Origin: Mimachlamys varia
Lineage: Eukaryota > Mollusca > Bivalvia > Pectinida > Pectinidae
Direction: 5' to 3'
Assembly: GCA_947623455.1 (NCBI GenBank)
Contig: OX392532.1
Span: 50,657,058 to 50,721,057 of the forward strand
DNA length: 64,000 nucleotides
Under the pieces are notes generated by a model. The model did not search any database, was not told the DNA's origin, and saw only the letters and a program-made list of their open reading frames with translations. Position numbers and translations under genes: made by a program. Below are positions 1-13,600 of this stretch, one piece after another. Numbering within the stretch: position 1 is the first letter of the stretch; every line of letters begins with the position of its first letter.

Positions 1-404
1 CATCTAAATCGGCATTCATGTAAGTGTACTAGTTTGGTATTGAGTGGTGTGTTTGGAGTGTTGGAGTTCAGTTCCTGTCGTTCCGAAAAAATTCCACCAA
101 CCCAGTAAAACTGGTAACAATAAATTTGTTCCAAACGTTCTTCCAATCGATCGTGAGCTAAACCAAAACATGATAAATGTGATTTTGGTTATTTTCAGTA
201 AACAAATCCATACCCCAACTAGCATATCATGATCATAGTTCAGTTTATGCAAGTTTTGTAGTGGGTAGCTAACAACTGGAAATATATCCAACAACCCTCG
301 CACATTTAAAAGGTGTTAGTGCGCTCCGCCATTAGAGCATGGTGCCACAAAATCAAAAGTACCACAGTATTTAGGCAAATACTGTGGTACTGTATGTCGG
401 TTTA
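1..404. other. Left edge, no gene recognised
   Basis: This should be NBN intron (the FHA exons lie further left). Short open frames on both strands show no family I recognise. The stretch 357-395 contains a small inverted repeat around acagtatttaggcaaatact. Confidence 0.4.
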
Positions 405-665
405 GCACCTTGATTGAATGTTTGAGCTAGGTAAAGGACTGATGTACCATGGGTACGTCGTACCACGGTATACCACCTTGATTGAATGTTTGAGCTAGCT
501 AAAGGACTAATGTACCATGGTACGTACCACGGTATACCACCTTGATTGAATGTTTGAGCTAGGTAAAGGACTGATGTACCATGGTAGGTACCACAGTATA
601 CCACCTTGATTGAATGTTAGAGCTAGCTAAAGGACTGATGTACCACGGGCACGTACCATCACAAC
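405..665 (+). repeat. 63-69 bp tandem repeat, 4 copies
   Basis: The segment ccttgattgaatgttt recurs at about 408, 477, 540 and 604, followed each time by gagctag(g/c)taaaggact and a gtaccatgg-type palindrome. Some copies contain CTAG|GTAAAG, so this may be another splice-donor array whose parent exon is outside the window; that cannot be checked here. Confidence 0.8.
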
Positions 666-1444
666 TTTATACCACCCACCCCTATCCTCCATCTTTAATT
701 CTACTCATACCACCTTTAATTTCAGAGCGAATAAAACTGTGACAGAATCAAATTCCGAAATGCTCGATTGCAATTTGGCAAAATCACACCGTTAGAATTA
801 CCGAACATTAGCTTCCGAACATTAGCTCCCCCATAAAATCATTGTTTTATTGTCACAGTGGCTATTTATAATACCTGCACATCGATTGTCGTTTACATAT
901 ATTTCTTCAGGGGTTCCTCTTTTTTTTTCTACAAAAAGTATGAGTCTGTATATATAACACTTTCAAAGATCTCCACGCAGCAATAGAAATATGGAGGAGG
1001 GGTTAAATGGGAATCACCCCAAAGGCCTATCCGTTCATCTCAGATTAAAGTTTTAGGCCAAGTTTCTTTAGAGGCTTCAATAATAGCATTCAATATTTGT
1101 TCTACAGTACTAATTTTTTCAATGTGAATTCTTACAAGGTTAAACATATATATTTATGGAGTTAAATTTCGAACACTTTTTGGGTAAAATTCAAGTTCTT
1201 TCCTATTTTAGACTGTTAGATATTTTCTCTATAATCTCGGTAAAGGTTTTGGGATAAGTTCTTTAAAAGCTTGCCAAGCGTTTTATAATTTGTATTATAT
1301 AATGCTGATTTCAGCAATGACATCAACTTATGGGGTTCAACATCCACATGTATTATGCATTATTCTATGATCCCATTTGATTTATTTTCCGTTTGTTAGA
1401 GTACAAAATGTTTCTTCATTATTCTTTTCTTGTATTTGTACTAG
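666..1444. other. Intronic sequence, no feature
   Basis: AT-rich intron before the first NBN exon in the window. A pyrimidine tract ending ttgtactag leads into the exon. No repeat or open frame of note. Confidence 0.4.
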
Positions 1445-1604
1445 AGCTGTATATGAACCATTGGTTGTGTCTACTTCCTGTCTGAGTCCAACCCTGAAGA
1501 AACAGGTTCGCCAGACTGTGTTACGCTTGGGCGGCCACATCGTGGCGGAGTGGTCACGACACTGCACACTACTGGTCATGACTTCAATCAGCGTAACAAT
1601 CAAG
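1445..1604 (+). CDS. NBN: NBN exon a: start of BRCT1
   Basis: After the acceptor ttgtactag, one base completes the previous codon, then reading gives AVYEPLVVSTSCLSPTLKKQ and so on to SVTIK before gtaatg. The YEPLV start and the W-S-R-H-C core are the conserved BRCT1 marks of nibrin. It ends in phase 0. An alternative acceptor two bases downstream (ctagag) would break the phase. Confidence 0.93.
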
Positions 1605-4600
1605 GTAATGTATATTATGTTCAATGGAGTAGATTTTGTTTTACGGTTCTTTCATTAAATAAAAGAACTGATTGAAACAATGTTTTGATTAACTTTGATG
1701 AACTAGCCAGATTTTCAAAATTTGAAAATTGTCGAAGTTTTGATTTTTGGGTAAAACTTATCTTAAATTTTTTAGAGTATACAATGAAGTTATTATTCTG
1801 AAATGGTTTGTTGTATATAGACCTCTTTTAAGGTGCTTCATGAAAATTGTATTTGGAAAATGATATAGTTCTGTACTCATGATCAGAGATTCAATCAATC
1901 TCCCTTTTAATGTTTAGTAAATCTATGTATCAGAGCTATACTCTTTAATAGTAAGAGACAATGGAAATGGAATCCGTTTTTAGGACAATTTGTATAATGA
2001 CAAGCAGTCATCAGTAATTCATACCTTTCATACATTTCTCGTTATATCGCCAAAATGTCTCTCCTGATTTAATAGGTCGTGTGTGCTATTGTTTCCATGA
2101 TATTAATTGTCTCCCCTGATTTAATAGGTAGTGTGAGGTATGGTTTCCATGATATTAATTGTCTCCCCTGATTTAATAGGTAGTGTGTGCTATGGTTTCC
2201 ATGATATTAATTGTCTCCCCTGATTTAATAGGTACATTGTAGTGTGTGCTAGGTTTCCATGATATTAATTGTCTCCCCTGATTTAATAGGTAGTGTGTGC
2301 TATAGTTTCCCTGATATCAATTGTCTCCCCTGATTTAATAGGTAGTGTGTGCTATGGTTTCCATGATATTAATTGTCTCCCCTGATTTAATACATTTGTA
2401 GGTAGTGTGTGCTAGGTTTCCATGATATTAATTGTCTCCCCTGATTTAATAGGTAGTGTGTGCTATGGTTTCCATGATATTAATTGTCTCCCCTGATTTA
2501 ATAGGTAGTGTGTGCTATGGTTTCCATGATATTAATTGTCTCCCCTGATTCAATAGGTACATTGTAGTGTGTGCTATGGTTTCCATGATATTAATTGTCT
2601 CCCCTGATTTAATAGGTAGTGTGTGCTATGGTTTCCATGATATTAATTGTCTCCCCTGATTTAATAGGTACATTGTAGTGTGTGCTATGGTTTCCATGAT
2701 ATTAATTGTCTTCCCTGATTTAATAGGTAGTGTGTGCTATGGTTTCCATGATATTAATTGTCTCCCCTGATTTAATAGGTACATTGTAGTGTGTGCTATG
2801 GTTTCCATGATATCAATTGTCTCCCCTGATTTAATAGGTAGTGTGTGCTATGGTTTCCATGATATTAATTGTCTCCCCTGATTTAATAGGTACATTGTAG
2901 TGTGTGCTATGGTTTCCATGATATCAATTGTCTCCCCTGATTTAATAGGTAGTGTGTGCTATGGTTTCCATGATATTAATTGTCTCCCCTGATTTAATAG
3001 TTAGTGTGTGCTATGGTTTCCCTGATATTAATTGTCTCCCCTGATTTAATACATTTGTAGGTAGTGTGTGCTATGGTTTCCATGATATTAATTGTGTCCC
3101 CTGATTTAATACATTTGTAGGTAGTGTGTGCTATGGTTTCCATGATATCAATTGTGTCCCCTGATTTAATACATTTGTAGGTAGTGTGTGCTAGGTTTCC
3201 ATGATATTAATTGTCTCCCCTGATTTAATAGGTAGTGTGTGCTATGGTTTCCCTGAAGTCGATTGTCTCCCCTGATTTAATAGGTAGTGTGTGCTATGGT
3301 TTCCATGATATTAATTGTCTCCCCTGATTTAATACATTTGTAGGTAGTGTGTGCTATGGTTTCCATGATATCAATTGTGTCCCCTGATTTAATACATTTG
3401 TAGGTAGTGTGTGCTAGGTTTCCATGATATTAATTGTCTCCCCTGATTTAATAGGTAGTGTGTGCTATGGTTTCCCTGAAGTTGATTGTCTCCCCTGATT
3501 TAATAGGTAGTGTGTGCTATGGTTTCAATGATATCAATTGCCTCCCCTGATTTAATAGGTCGTGTGTGCTATGGTTTCCATGATATTAATTGTCTCCCCT
3601 GATTTAATAGGTAGTGTGTGCTATGGTTTCCATGATATCAATTGTCTCCCCTGATTTAACAGGTCGTGTGTGCTATGGTTTCCCTGAGATCAATTGTCCC
3701 CCCTGATTTAACAGGTTGTGTGTGCTATGGTTTCCCTGAAGTCGATTGTCTCCCCTGACTATCTGGATGCCTATCTGCAATCCCTCGAGGCTGGCAAAGA
3801 ACAACCAGATGCTGAGAGGTAAATTTTGTAAATGTAAATTGTCAAGAAAATATATATATATCCGGCCTTCCCTGTACTTCCTGTGAAGCAGGGAACTTGA
3901 TTAAAGTATGGCAAGAACTACTTTTCAGGCTAAGTTAGTTGTCAAAAGACTTATGTTATATGTGTTGCCTGCCATATATATAATACGTAATATACACATT
4001 TTCATAGTACACAATTTGAAATTATACAGACCAGTTTAACTTTACTTCTAAATTCATAAATTAAAGGGGTTTTATGCACTTGACCCTTCGGCTTCTAGTA
4101 CTACAATAGTTTAGAAATTTTGGCCCCTTACATCACTCAGAAGAGTCCTAGGAGGATGAAACAGTTGTATGATGCAGTTTAATTCATTTTTTCGACCTAC
4201 TGTATCTATAACTCAATTTAAAAGGTGCAGCATACCCAGTATGTGTTTGTTACTTACCAATCTTTTATAACTTTTTATAAATTTTGTGAGACAGATCTTG
4301 GGTCTAATTTTTGCTTTATATCTACTTGTAAATTATGTTGGTTGCCATATCTACATATGTAACTGTAATGTTGTTCATGTTGGTTACCATGGTAACTTGA
4401 TATTTGTTGTCTTGGTTGCCATGGCTACCTAGAGAATGTTTATTTTGGTTGCTATGGGTACCTGTAGAATTATCTTGTTGTTGGTTACCATAATTTTAAC
4501 TTCATATTTGTTTGTCTTGGTTGCCATGGCTACCTAGAGAATTGTTTATGTTGGTTGCTATGGGTACCTGTATGATTGTTGCTGTTATTAGTTACCATTA

Positions 4601-7600
4601 TATTAACTTCACATTTGTTTGTCCTGGTTGCCATAGCTACCTGCCCACTGTATCAGAGTCCCAGGTAGATCCCACCGAAGTCAGTTTCACCAACAATCCT
4701 CAACGCAAGAAAATCTTCCAGGGGAAGACTTTTATATTTCTCCAGCAAAAACAGGTATAGTTTGGTGAATGACAAATTATCTCTCTGTAACAAGATATGA
4801 TATGATGTTTGACTCGGAAAAGAAATTAAAATATTCTGTATGAAATTATCAAAACAAAATTATTGCAGTTACCGTAATTTCTCGCGTATAGTGCGCATTT
4901 TTTTAGGGAAAATCAAAAGTGTCAAGAAGGGGGTGCGCACTATACGCAAAAACAAGCAAAAATCGTTCATTTTTCGGAGATTTTCAGAATGACCTGAAAT
5001 ATCCTTGCGGTAGTTAACAGTTGATATTTTGTTAAATAACTCCTGATTTGCATTATCTCAAAAGCCATACAATACGATAGGATCTGATAAATAAACTTGA
5101 GGAAAGTAGCCTGAACTTTCAGGTCGAGATTGTATCGACGCTACATCATCACAAGGCATATGGTGAAATATACCGAAGAATTAGATCGTTGTTAGCACTC
5201 TGATGTTAAAAATGCTGTTCTTGTGTAAAATAATTCTGGACAATTCAATCCTGACGGTAGAAATGTGTCAATAACGACTTGGAAGTTCGCCGGTTTGTGT
5301 ATTGCAAAGAGTGAAGGTCGCGTAATATTAATACCCGACAGTAACAAACAGAGTCGCAAACAAGCGAGTTGAACTGGTAACAATAACAGTTTGGAAAATA
5401 AACATTTAGGGACTCAAAACAGTCCAATACATCTCCATATTTTCTTTTCAAAGAAAAAAAGCTGAAATCACAAAGGATTTGTGTTTTTATGTCAAACAAA
5501 TTTGGCTGTATGCGGTCTTCGTCGGACCTGATTGAGTGACTGCTTTTAGTACACCCGTCAACCCAGTACACTGCCGACTTTATCGATGTCTAGACACACA
5601 GAGACTCCCAAATTGTTTATTTTATAGAAAACCTGGAAGATTAAGTCTTATGTAAGATTTAATTGAATAATTTATGAATGATAATATCGTGAAAACATCT
5701 TTTATTTTAATTATCTGTATTGGGCCTGTGCCTTCCCTGGTGTCAACAGATCTTCACCGTAACTCGTCAATCAATGTCAAGTCTAATTAACGAAGCATTG
5801 TGTTATGTTTTCAAAGTTTCCTATTCAAAGGTGTTTGTTTATATAACCTTTAATGGTGACTTACCTGATTGGTTCTATCATTCCGGCTTGACGTTTTTTT
5901 TTTTTCAAAAAAAGTTTGTTTCGATAACTTTTTTTTCCAAGATTTTTTTTTTCATTTTTGGACCCCAAAAAGTACCTGCGCACTACACGCGAGTGCGCAC
6001 TATACGCTAGAAATTACGGTATTAAATCTACATCAATACCCCACTTTCTCGATCCCGATTAACTTTAATATCCTTTATTTTTCGAACAGTATGTTTGGTC
6101 CCGACCGAGTTCGTACATATTCATTCAACCTTGGATCAACTAAATACCATGAACATTTTTTTTGTATTCCTCTAACTATTGATGATTAGGGCCCCACAAG
6201 TTCGAGTAAGTGGGGTTTAACTATATATCCTGTTAATAAGATCATATCCAGTCAGTAAAATGTGATATCTATTGACATACAGTGTACCCTCGTTATACCG
6301 CCACCTTTCGTCCACAGCAATTATGGCAGTATATCGAGGGTGATGATAGTATCGAATCATAAAAATTATAACCATGAATTAAATTGCATAATAGATTGCA
6401 TTTCCAACATTTTAATAAAAAACTAGCTTAGTATTATGTTGTCATATAGATCTACATTGGCACAAATTTATATCTGAAAATAGTTATTGATTTTCTTTTG
6501 CTGCATGCCATTCCAAATGGAGTGGCGGATAGCGGTATGCGTGTATGGCAAACTTAACAAGGGAATTATATAGGAGAGAAATCCGTTCTTGAGGTTTAGG
6601 TGGCAGTATGCAAGGGTGGCGGTAGATTCGGGTGACGAAAGGTCAAGGGCACACTGTATATTTGACATATTTGCTAGATTCCAAAAATTGTGCAAATATT
6701 CAGGTGAAAGATACAGGCCTTCTGGACCACTTGTTTAGTTTCAGAAGATGAGCCTGGCGGTAGAACTTGGGGGCGGGGTCCCACTTCTGATGGAGACCCG
6801 TCCCCAGGGGCGGGGTGAGGAGGCTGTCCTGACACAGAAGGAAACTGTGGTCATGAACTGTGGTCCTGAGGCTGGGGCTACAAACGAGTGGAGAGAATGG
6901 TACAGATATGCGGAGAAAACCCTCACCAGGTATAATCTATAAGGTTGTCTGTTTACTGGTCCTGGTACAGATACAGAGAGAAAACCCTGACTAGGTATAA
7001 TCTATAAGGTTGTCTGTTTACTGGTCCTGGTACAGATGCAGAGAGAAAACCCTGACTAGGTATAATCTATAAGGTTGTCTGTTTACTGGTCCTGGTACAG
7101 ATACAGAGAGAAAACCCTGACTAGGTGTAATCTATAAGGTTGTCTGTTTACTGGTCCTGGTACAGATACAGAGAGAAAACCCTGACTAGGTATAATCTGT
7201 AAGGTTGTCTGTTTACTGGTCCTGGTACAGATACGAGGAGAAAACCCTGACTAGGTATAATCTATAAGGTTGTCTGTTTACTGGTCCTGGTACAGATACA
7301 GAGAGAAAACCCTGACTAGGTATAATCTATAGGGTTGTCTGTTTACTGGTCCTGGTACAGATACAGAGAGAAAACCCTGACTAGGTATAATCTATAAGGT
7401 TGTCTGTTTACTGGTCCTGGTACAGATACAGAGAGAAAACCCTGACTAGGTATAATCTATAGGGTTGTCTGTTTACTGGTCCTGGTACAGATACGAGGAG
7501 AAAACCCTGACTAGGTATAATCTATAAGGTTGTCTGTTTACTGGTTCTGGTACAGATACGAGGAGAAAACCCTGACTAGGTATAATCTATAAGGTTGTGT

Positions 7601-10600
7601 ATTTACTGGTCCTGGTACGGATACGGGGAGAAAACCCTGACTAGGTATAATCTATAAGGTAGCTTTTTACTGGTCCTGGTACAGATACAGAGAGAAAACC
7701 CTGCCCAGGTATAATCTATATGGTTGTCTGTTTACTGGTCCTGGTACAGATACGGGGAGAAAACCCTGACTATGTATAATCTATAAGGTTATCTGTTTAC
7801 TGTTCCTGGAACAGATACAGAGAGAAAACCCTGACTATGTATAATCTATAAGGTTGTCTGTTTACTGGTCCTGGTACAGATACAGAGAGAAAACCCTGAC
7901 TAGGTATAATCTATAAGGTTGTCTGTTTACTGGTCCTGGTACAGATATGTGGAGAAAACCCTGACTAGGTATAATCTATAAGGTTGTCTGTTTACTGGTC
8001 CTGGTACAGATACAGAGAGAAAACCCTGACTAGGTATAATCTATAGGGTTGTCTGTTTACTGGTACAGATACGGGGAGAAAACCCTGACTAGGTATAATC
8101 TATAAGGTTGTCTATTTACTGGTCCTGGTACAGATACAGGGAGAAAACCCTCACTAGGTATAATCTATAAGGTTGTCTGTTTACTGGTCCTGGTACAGAT
8201 ACCGGGAGAAAACCCTGACTAGGTATAATCTATAAGGTTGTCTGTTTACTGGTACAGATACGGGGAGAAAACCCTCACTAGGTATAATCTATAAGGTTGT
8301 CTATTTACTGGTCCTGGTACAGATACACAGAGAAAACCCTGACTAGGTATAATGTATAAGGTTGTCTGTTTACTGGTCCTGGTACAGATACAGGGAGAAA
8401 ACCCTGACTAGGTATAATCTATAAGGTTGTCTGTTTACTGGTCCTGGTACAGATACGGAGAGAAAACCCTGACTAGGTATAATCTATAAGGTTGTCTGTT
8501 TACTGGTCCTGGTACAGATACACAGAGAAAACCCTGACTAGGTATAATCTATGAGGTTGTCTTTTTACTGGTCCTGGTACAGATACCGGGAGAAAACCCT
8601 GACTAGGTATAATCTATAAGGTTGTCTGTTTACTGGTCCTGGTACAGATACAGGGAGAAAACCCTGACTAGGTATAATCTATAAGGTTGTCTGTTTACTG
8701 GTCCTGGTACAGATACAGAGAGAAAACCCTGACTAGGTATAATCTATAGGGTTGTCTGTTTACTGGTACAGATACGGGGAGAAAACCCTCACTAGGTATA
8801 ATCTATAAGGTTGTCTATTTACTGGTCCTGGTACAGATACACAGAGAAAACCCTGACTAGGTATAATGTATAGGGTTGTCTGTTTACTGGTACAGATACG
8901 GGGAGAAAACCCTCACTAGGTATAATCTATAAGGTTGTCTATTTACTGGTCCTGGTACAGATACACAGAGAAAACCCTGACTAGGTATAATGTATAGGGT
9001 TGTCTGTTTACTGGTCCTGGTACAGATACACAGAGAAAACCCTGACTAGGTATGATATATAAGGTTGTCTGTTTACTGGTCCTGGTACAGATACAGGGAG
9101 AAAACCCTCACTAGGTATAATCTATAGGGTTGTCTGTTTACTGGTCCTGGTACAGATACGGGGAGAAAACCCTGACTAGGTATAAGTTATAGGGTTGTCT
9201 GTTTACTGGTCCTGGTACGGATACGGGGAGAAAACCCTGACTAGGTATAATCTATAAGGTAGCTTTTTACTGGTCCTGGTACAGATACAGAGAGAAAACC
9301 CTGCCCAGGTATAATCTATATGGTTGTCTGTTTACTGGTCCTGGTACAGATACGGGGAGAAAACCCTGACTATGTATAATCTATAAGGTTATCTGTTTAC
9401 TGTTCCTGGAACAGATACAGAGAGAAAACCCTGACTAGGTTTAATCTATAGGGTTGTCTGTTTACTGGTCCTGGTACGGATACGGGGAGAAAACCCTGAC
9501 TAGGTATAATCTATCAGGTTGTCTGTTTACTGGTCCTGGAACAGCTACAGAGAGAAAACCCTGTCTAGGTATAATCTATCAGGTTGTCTGTTTACTGGTC
9601 CCGGTACAGATACAGAGAGAAAACCCTGACTTAAGGTATAATCTATAAGGTTGTCTATTACTGGTCCTGGTACAGATACAGAGAGAAAACCCTGACTAGG
9701 TATAATCTATAAGGTTGTCTGTTTACTGGTCCTGGTACAGATACAGAGAGAAAACCCTGACCAGGTATAATCTATAAGGTTGTCTGTTTACTGGTCCTGG
9801 TACAGATACAGAGAGAAAACCCTGACTAGGTATAATCTATAAGGTTGTCTGTTTACTGGTTCTGTCACAGATACAGAGAGAAAACCCTGACTAGGTATAA
9901 TCTATAAGGTTGTCTGTTTACTGGTTCTGTCACAGATACAGAGAGAAAACCCTGACTAGGTATAATCTATAAAGTTGTCTGTTTACTGGTCCTAGTACAG
10001 ATACGGGGAGAAAACCCTGACTAGGTATAATCTATAAGGTTGTCTGTTTACTGGTGCTGGTACAGATACCGGGAGAAAACCCTGACTAGGTATAATCTAT
10101 AAGGTTGTCTGTTTACTGGTCCTGGTACAGATACGGGGAGAAAACCTTGACTAGGTATAATCTATAAGGTTGTCTGTTTACTGGTCCAGGTACAGATGCG
10201 GAGAGAAAACCCTGACTAGGTATAATCTATAAGGTTGTCTGTTTACTGGTCCCGGTACAGATACGGGAAGAAAACCCTGACTAGGTATAATCTATAAGGT
10301 TGTCTGTTTACTGGTCCTGGTACAGATACAGAGAGAAAACCCTGACTAGGTATAATCTATAAAGGTTGTCTTTTTACTGGTCCTGGTACAGATACAGAGA
10401 GAAAACCCTGACTAGGTATAATCTATAAGGTTGTCTTTTTACTGGTCCTGGTACAGATACCGGAAGAAAACCCTGACTAGGTATAATCTATAAGGTTGTC
10501 TGTTTACTGGTCCTGGTACACATACCGGAAGAAAACCCTGACTAGGTATAATCTATAAGGTTGTCTGTTTACTGGTCCTGGTACAGATACGGGGAGAAAA

Positions 10601-13600
10601 CCCTGACTAGGTATAATCTATAAGGTTGTCTGTGTACTGGTCCTGGTACAGATACAGAGAGAAAACCCTGACTAGGTATAATCTATAAGGTTGTCTGTGT
10701 ACTGGTCCTGGTACAGATACAGAGAGAAAACCCTGACTAGGTATAATCTATAAGGTTGTCTTTTTACTGGTCCTGGTACAGATACAGAGAGAAAACCCTG
10801 ACTAGGTATAATCTATAGGGTTGTCTGTTAACTGGTCCTGGTACAGATACGGAGAGAAAACCCTGACTAGGTATAATCTATAAGTTGTCTGTTTACTGGT
10901 CCTGGTATAGATACAGAGAGAAAACCCTGACTAGGTATAATCTATAAGGTTGTCTGTTTACTGGGCCTGGTACAGATACCGGGAGAAAACCCTGCTAGGT
11001 ATAATCTATAAGGTTGTCTGTTTACTGGTCCTGGTACAGATACAGAGAGAAAACCCTGACTAGGTATAATCTATAGGGTTGTCTGTTTACTGGTCCAGGT
11101 ACAGATACACAGAGAAAACCCTGACTAGGTATAATCTATAAGGCTGTCTGTTTACTGGTCCTGGTACAGATACGGAGAGAAAACCCTGACTAGGTATAAT
11201 CTAAAAGGCTGTCTGTTTACTGGTCCTGGTACAGATACAGAGAGAAAACCCTGACTAGGTATAATCTATAATGTTGTCTGTTTACTGGTCCTGGTACAGA
11301 TACAGAGAGAAAACCCTGACAAGATATATTCTATAATGTTGTCTGTTTACTGGTCCTGGTACAGATACAGAGAGAAAACCCTGACTAGGTATAATCTATA
11401 AGGTTGTGTGTTTACTGGTCCTGGTACAGATACAGAGAGAAAACCCTGACTAGGTATAATCTATAAAGATGTCTGTTTACTGGTCCTGGTACAGATACAG
11501 AGAGAAAACCCTGACTAGGTATAATCTATGAGGTTGTCTGTTTACTGGTCCTGGTACAGATACGGAGAGAAAACCCTGACTAGGTATAATCTATAAGGTT
11601 GTCTGTTTACTGGTCCTGGTACAGATACGGAGAGAAAACCCTGACTAGGTATAATGTATAAGGTTGTCTGTTTACTGGTCCTGGTACAGATACAGAGAGA
11701 AAACCCTGACTAGGTATAATGTATAAGGTTGTCTGTTTACTGGTCCTGGTACAGATACGGGTAGAAAACCCTGACTAGGTATAATCTATAAGGTTGTCTG
11801 TTTACTGGTCCTGGTACAGATACAGAGAGAAAACCCTGACTAGGTATAATCTATAAGGTTGTCTGTTTACTGGTACAGATACACAGAGAAAACCCTGACT
11901 AGGTATAATCTATAAAGTTGTCTGTTTACTGGTCCTGGTACAGATACAGAGAGAAAACCCTGACTAGGTATAATCTATAAGGTTGTCTGTTTACTGGTCC
12001 CGGTACAGATACACAGAGAAAACCCTGACTAGGTATAATCTATAAGGTTGTCTGTTTACTGGTCCTGGTACAGATACAGAGAGAAAACCCTGACTAGGTA
12101 TAACCTATAAGGTTGTCTGTTTACTGGTCCTGGTACAGATACGGGGAGAAAACCCTGACTAGGTATAATCTATAAGGTTGTCTGTTTACTGGTCCTGGTA
12201 CAGATACAGAGAGAAAACCCTGACTAGGTATAATCTATAAGGTTGTCTGTTTACTGGTTCTGGTACAGATACACAGAGAAAACCCTGACTAGGTATAATC
12301 TATGAGGTTGTCTGTTTACTGGTCCCGGTACAGATACAGAGAGAAAACCCTCACCAGGTATAATCTATAAGGTTGTCTGTTTACTGGTCAAATCACCAAA
12401 ATAGCATAGAGAGTTTCCATCATAGATAATCAATGGTTGTTCCGATACAGTCACTTTTGGTTTCTGCACCTTTGTAGTAAATAACATAGCAAATTTGAAG
12501 CCATGAAGATAATAGGCTATCTGATAGGTTTCGGGTAAACAAACCTAACCAATAGCTGGGCTGATGTCCATTGAAGATTACATGGGAGCTACACTTTACT
12601 TCAAAGCCAGCCAATTTCAAATTTATGTGATAACGAGATCTTTTTGATTTAAATTAAACAACAAACTAGATTTCTTGTCTGATCAATTTGGTGGTCACAC
12701 TCAGCCTTTGATTTTGCTAGGATATTATTCCAGAGGTACAGAGAGTGCAAATAATTATCGAGGATGTAGTAAATTCAATGTATTTCGTTGAATCAAACCT
12801 GCAATGGTTTTAAAATGTATAATTGTAATGTTTTTGCTTCAGACACAAAAGACACATGAGTCAAGATGCAGAGCTAGGATTGGCTGTGTTACACTGTGAT
12901 ACAGAACAGTACTGTAATCCTATTGTAGACTTCGGTAAGTCACAAACCCCTGTGTTGATTTTGGTAAATATAAATTGTGTGTCACAAACCCCTGTGTTGA
13001 TTTTAGTAAATATAAATTGTGTGTCACAAACCCCTGTGTTGATTTTGGTAAATATAAATTGTGTGTCACAAACCCCTGTGTTGATTTTAGTAAATATAAA
13101 TTGTGTGTCACAAACCCCTGTGTTGATTTTAGTAAATATAAATTGTGTGTCACAAACCCCTGTGTTGATTTTGGTAAATATAAATTATATGTCACAAACC
13201 CCTGTGTTGATTTTGGCAAATATAAATTGTATTCCATAAATCCCTTTGTTGATTTTGGTAAATATAAATTGTATTTCATAAATCCCTTTGTTGATTTTAG
13301 TAAATATAAATTGTATTTCACAAACCCCTGTGTTGATTTTAGTTAATATAAATTGTATGTCACAAACCCCTGTGTTGATTTTAGTAAATATAAATTGTCA
13401 GTCACAAACCCCTGTGTTGATTTTGGTAAATATAAATTGTATTTCACAAACCCCTGTGTTGATTTTGGTAAATATAAATTGTATTTCACAAACCCCTGTG
13501 TTGATTTTGGTAAATATAAATTGTATTTCACAAACCCCTGTGTTGATTTTGGTAAATATAAATTGTATTTCATAAATCCCTTTGTTGATTTTAGTAAATA

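Noticed and set aside
44..303. Overlapping frames at the left edge as an NBN FHA exon
   Set aside because: None of the frames shows FHA motifs (GR, S-x-x-H, NG), so they were not assigned.
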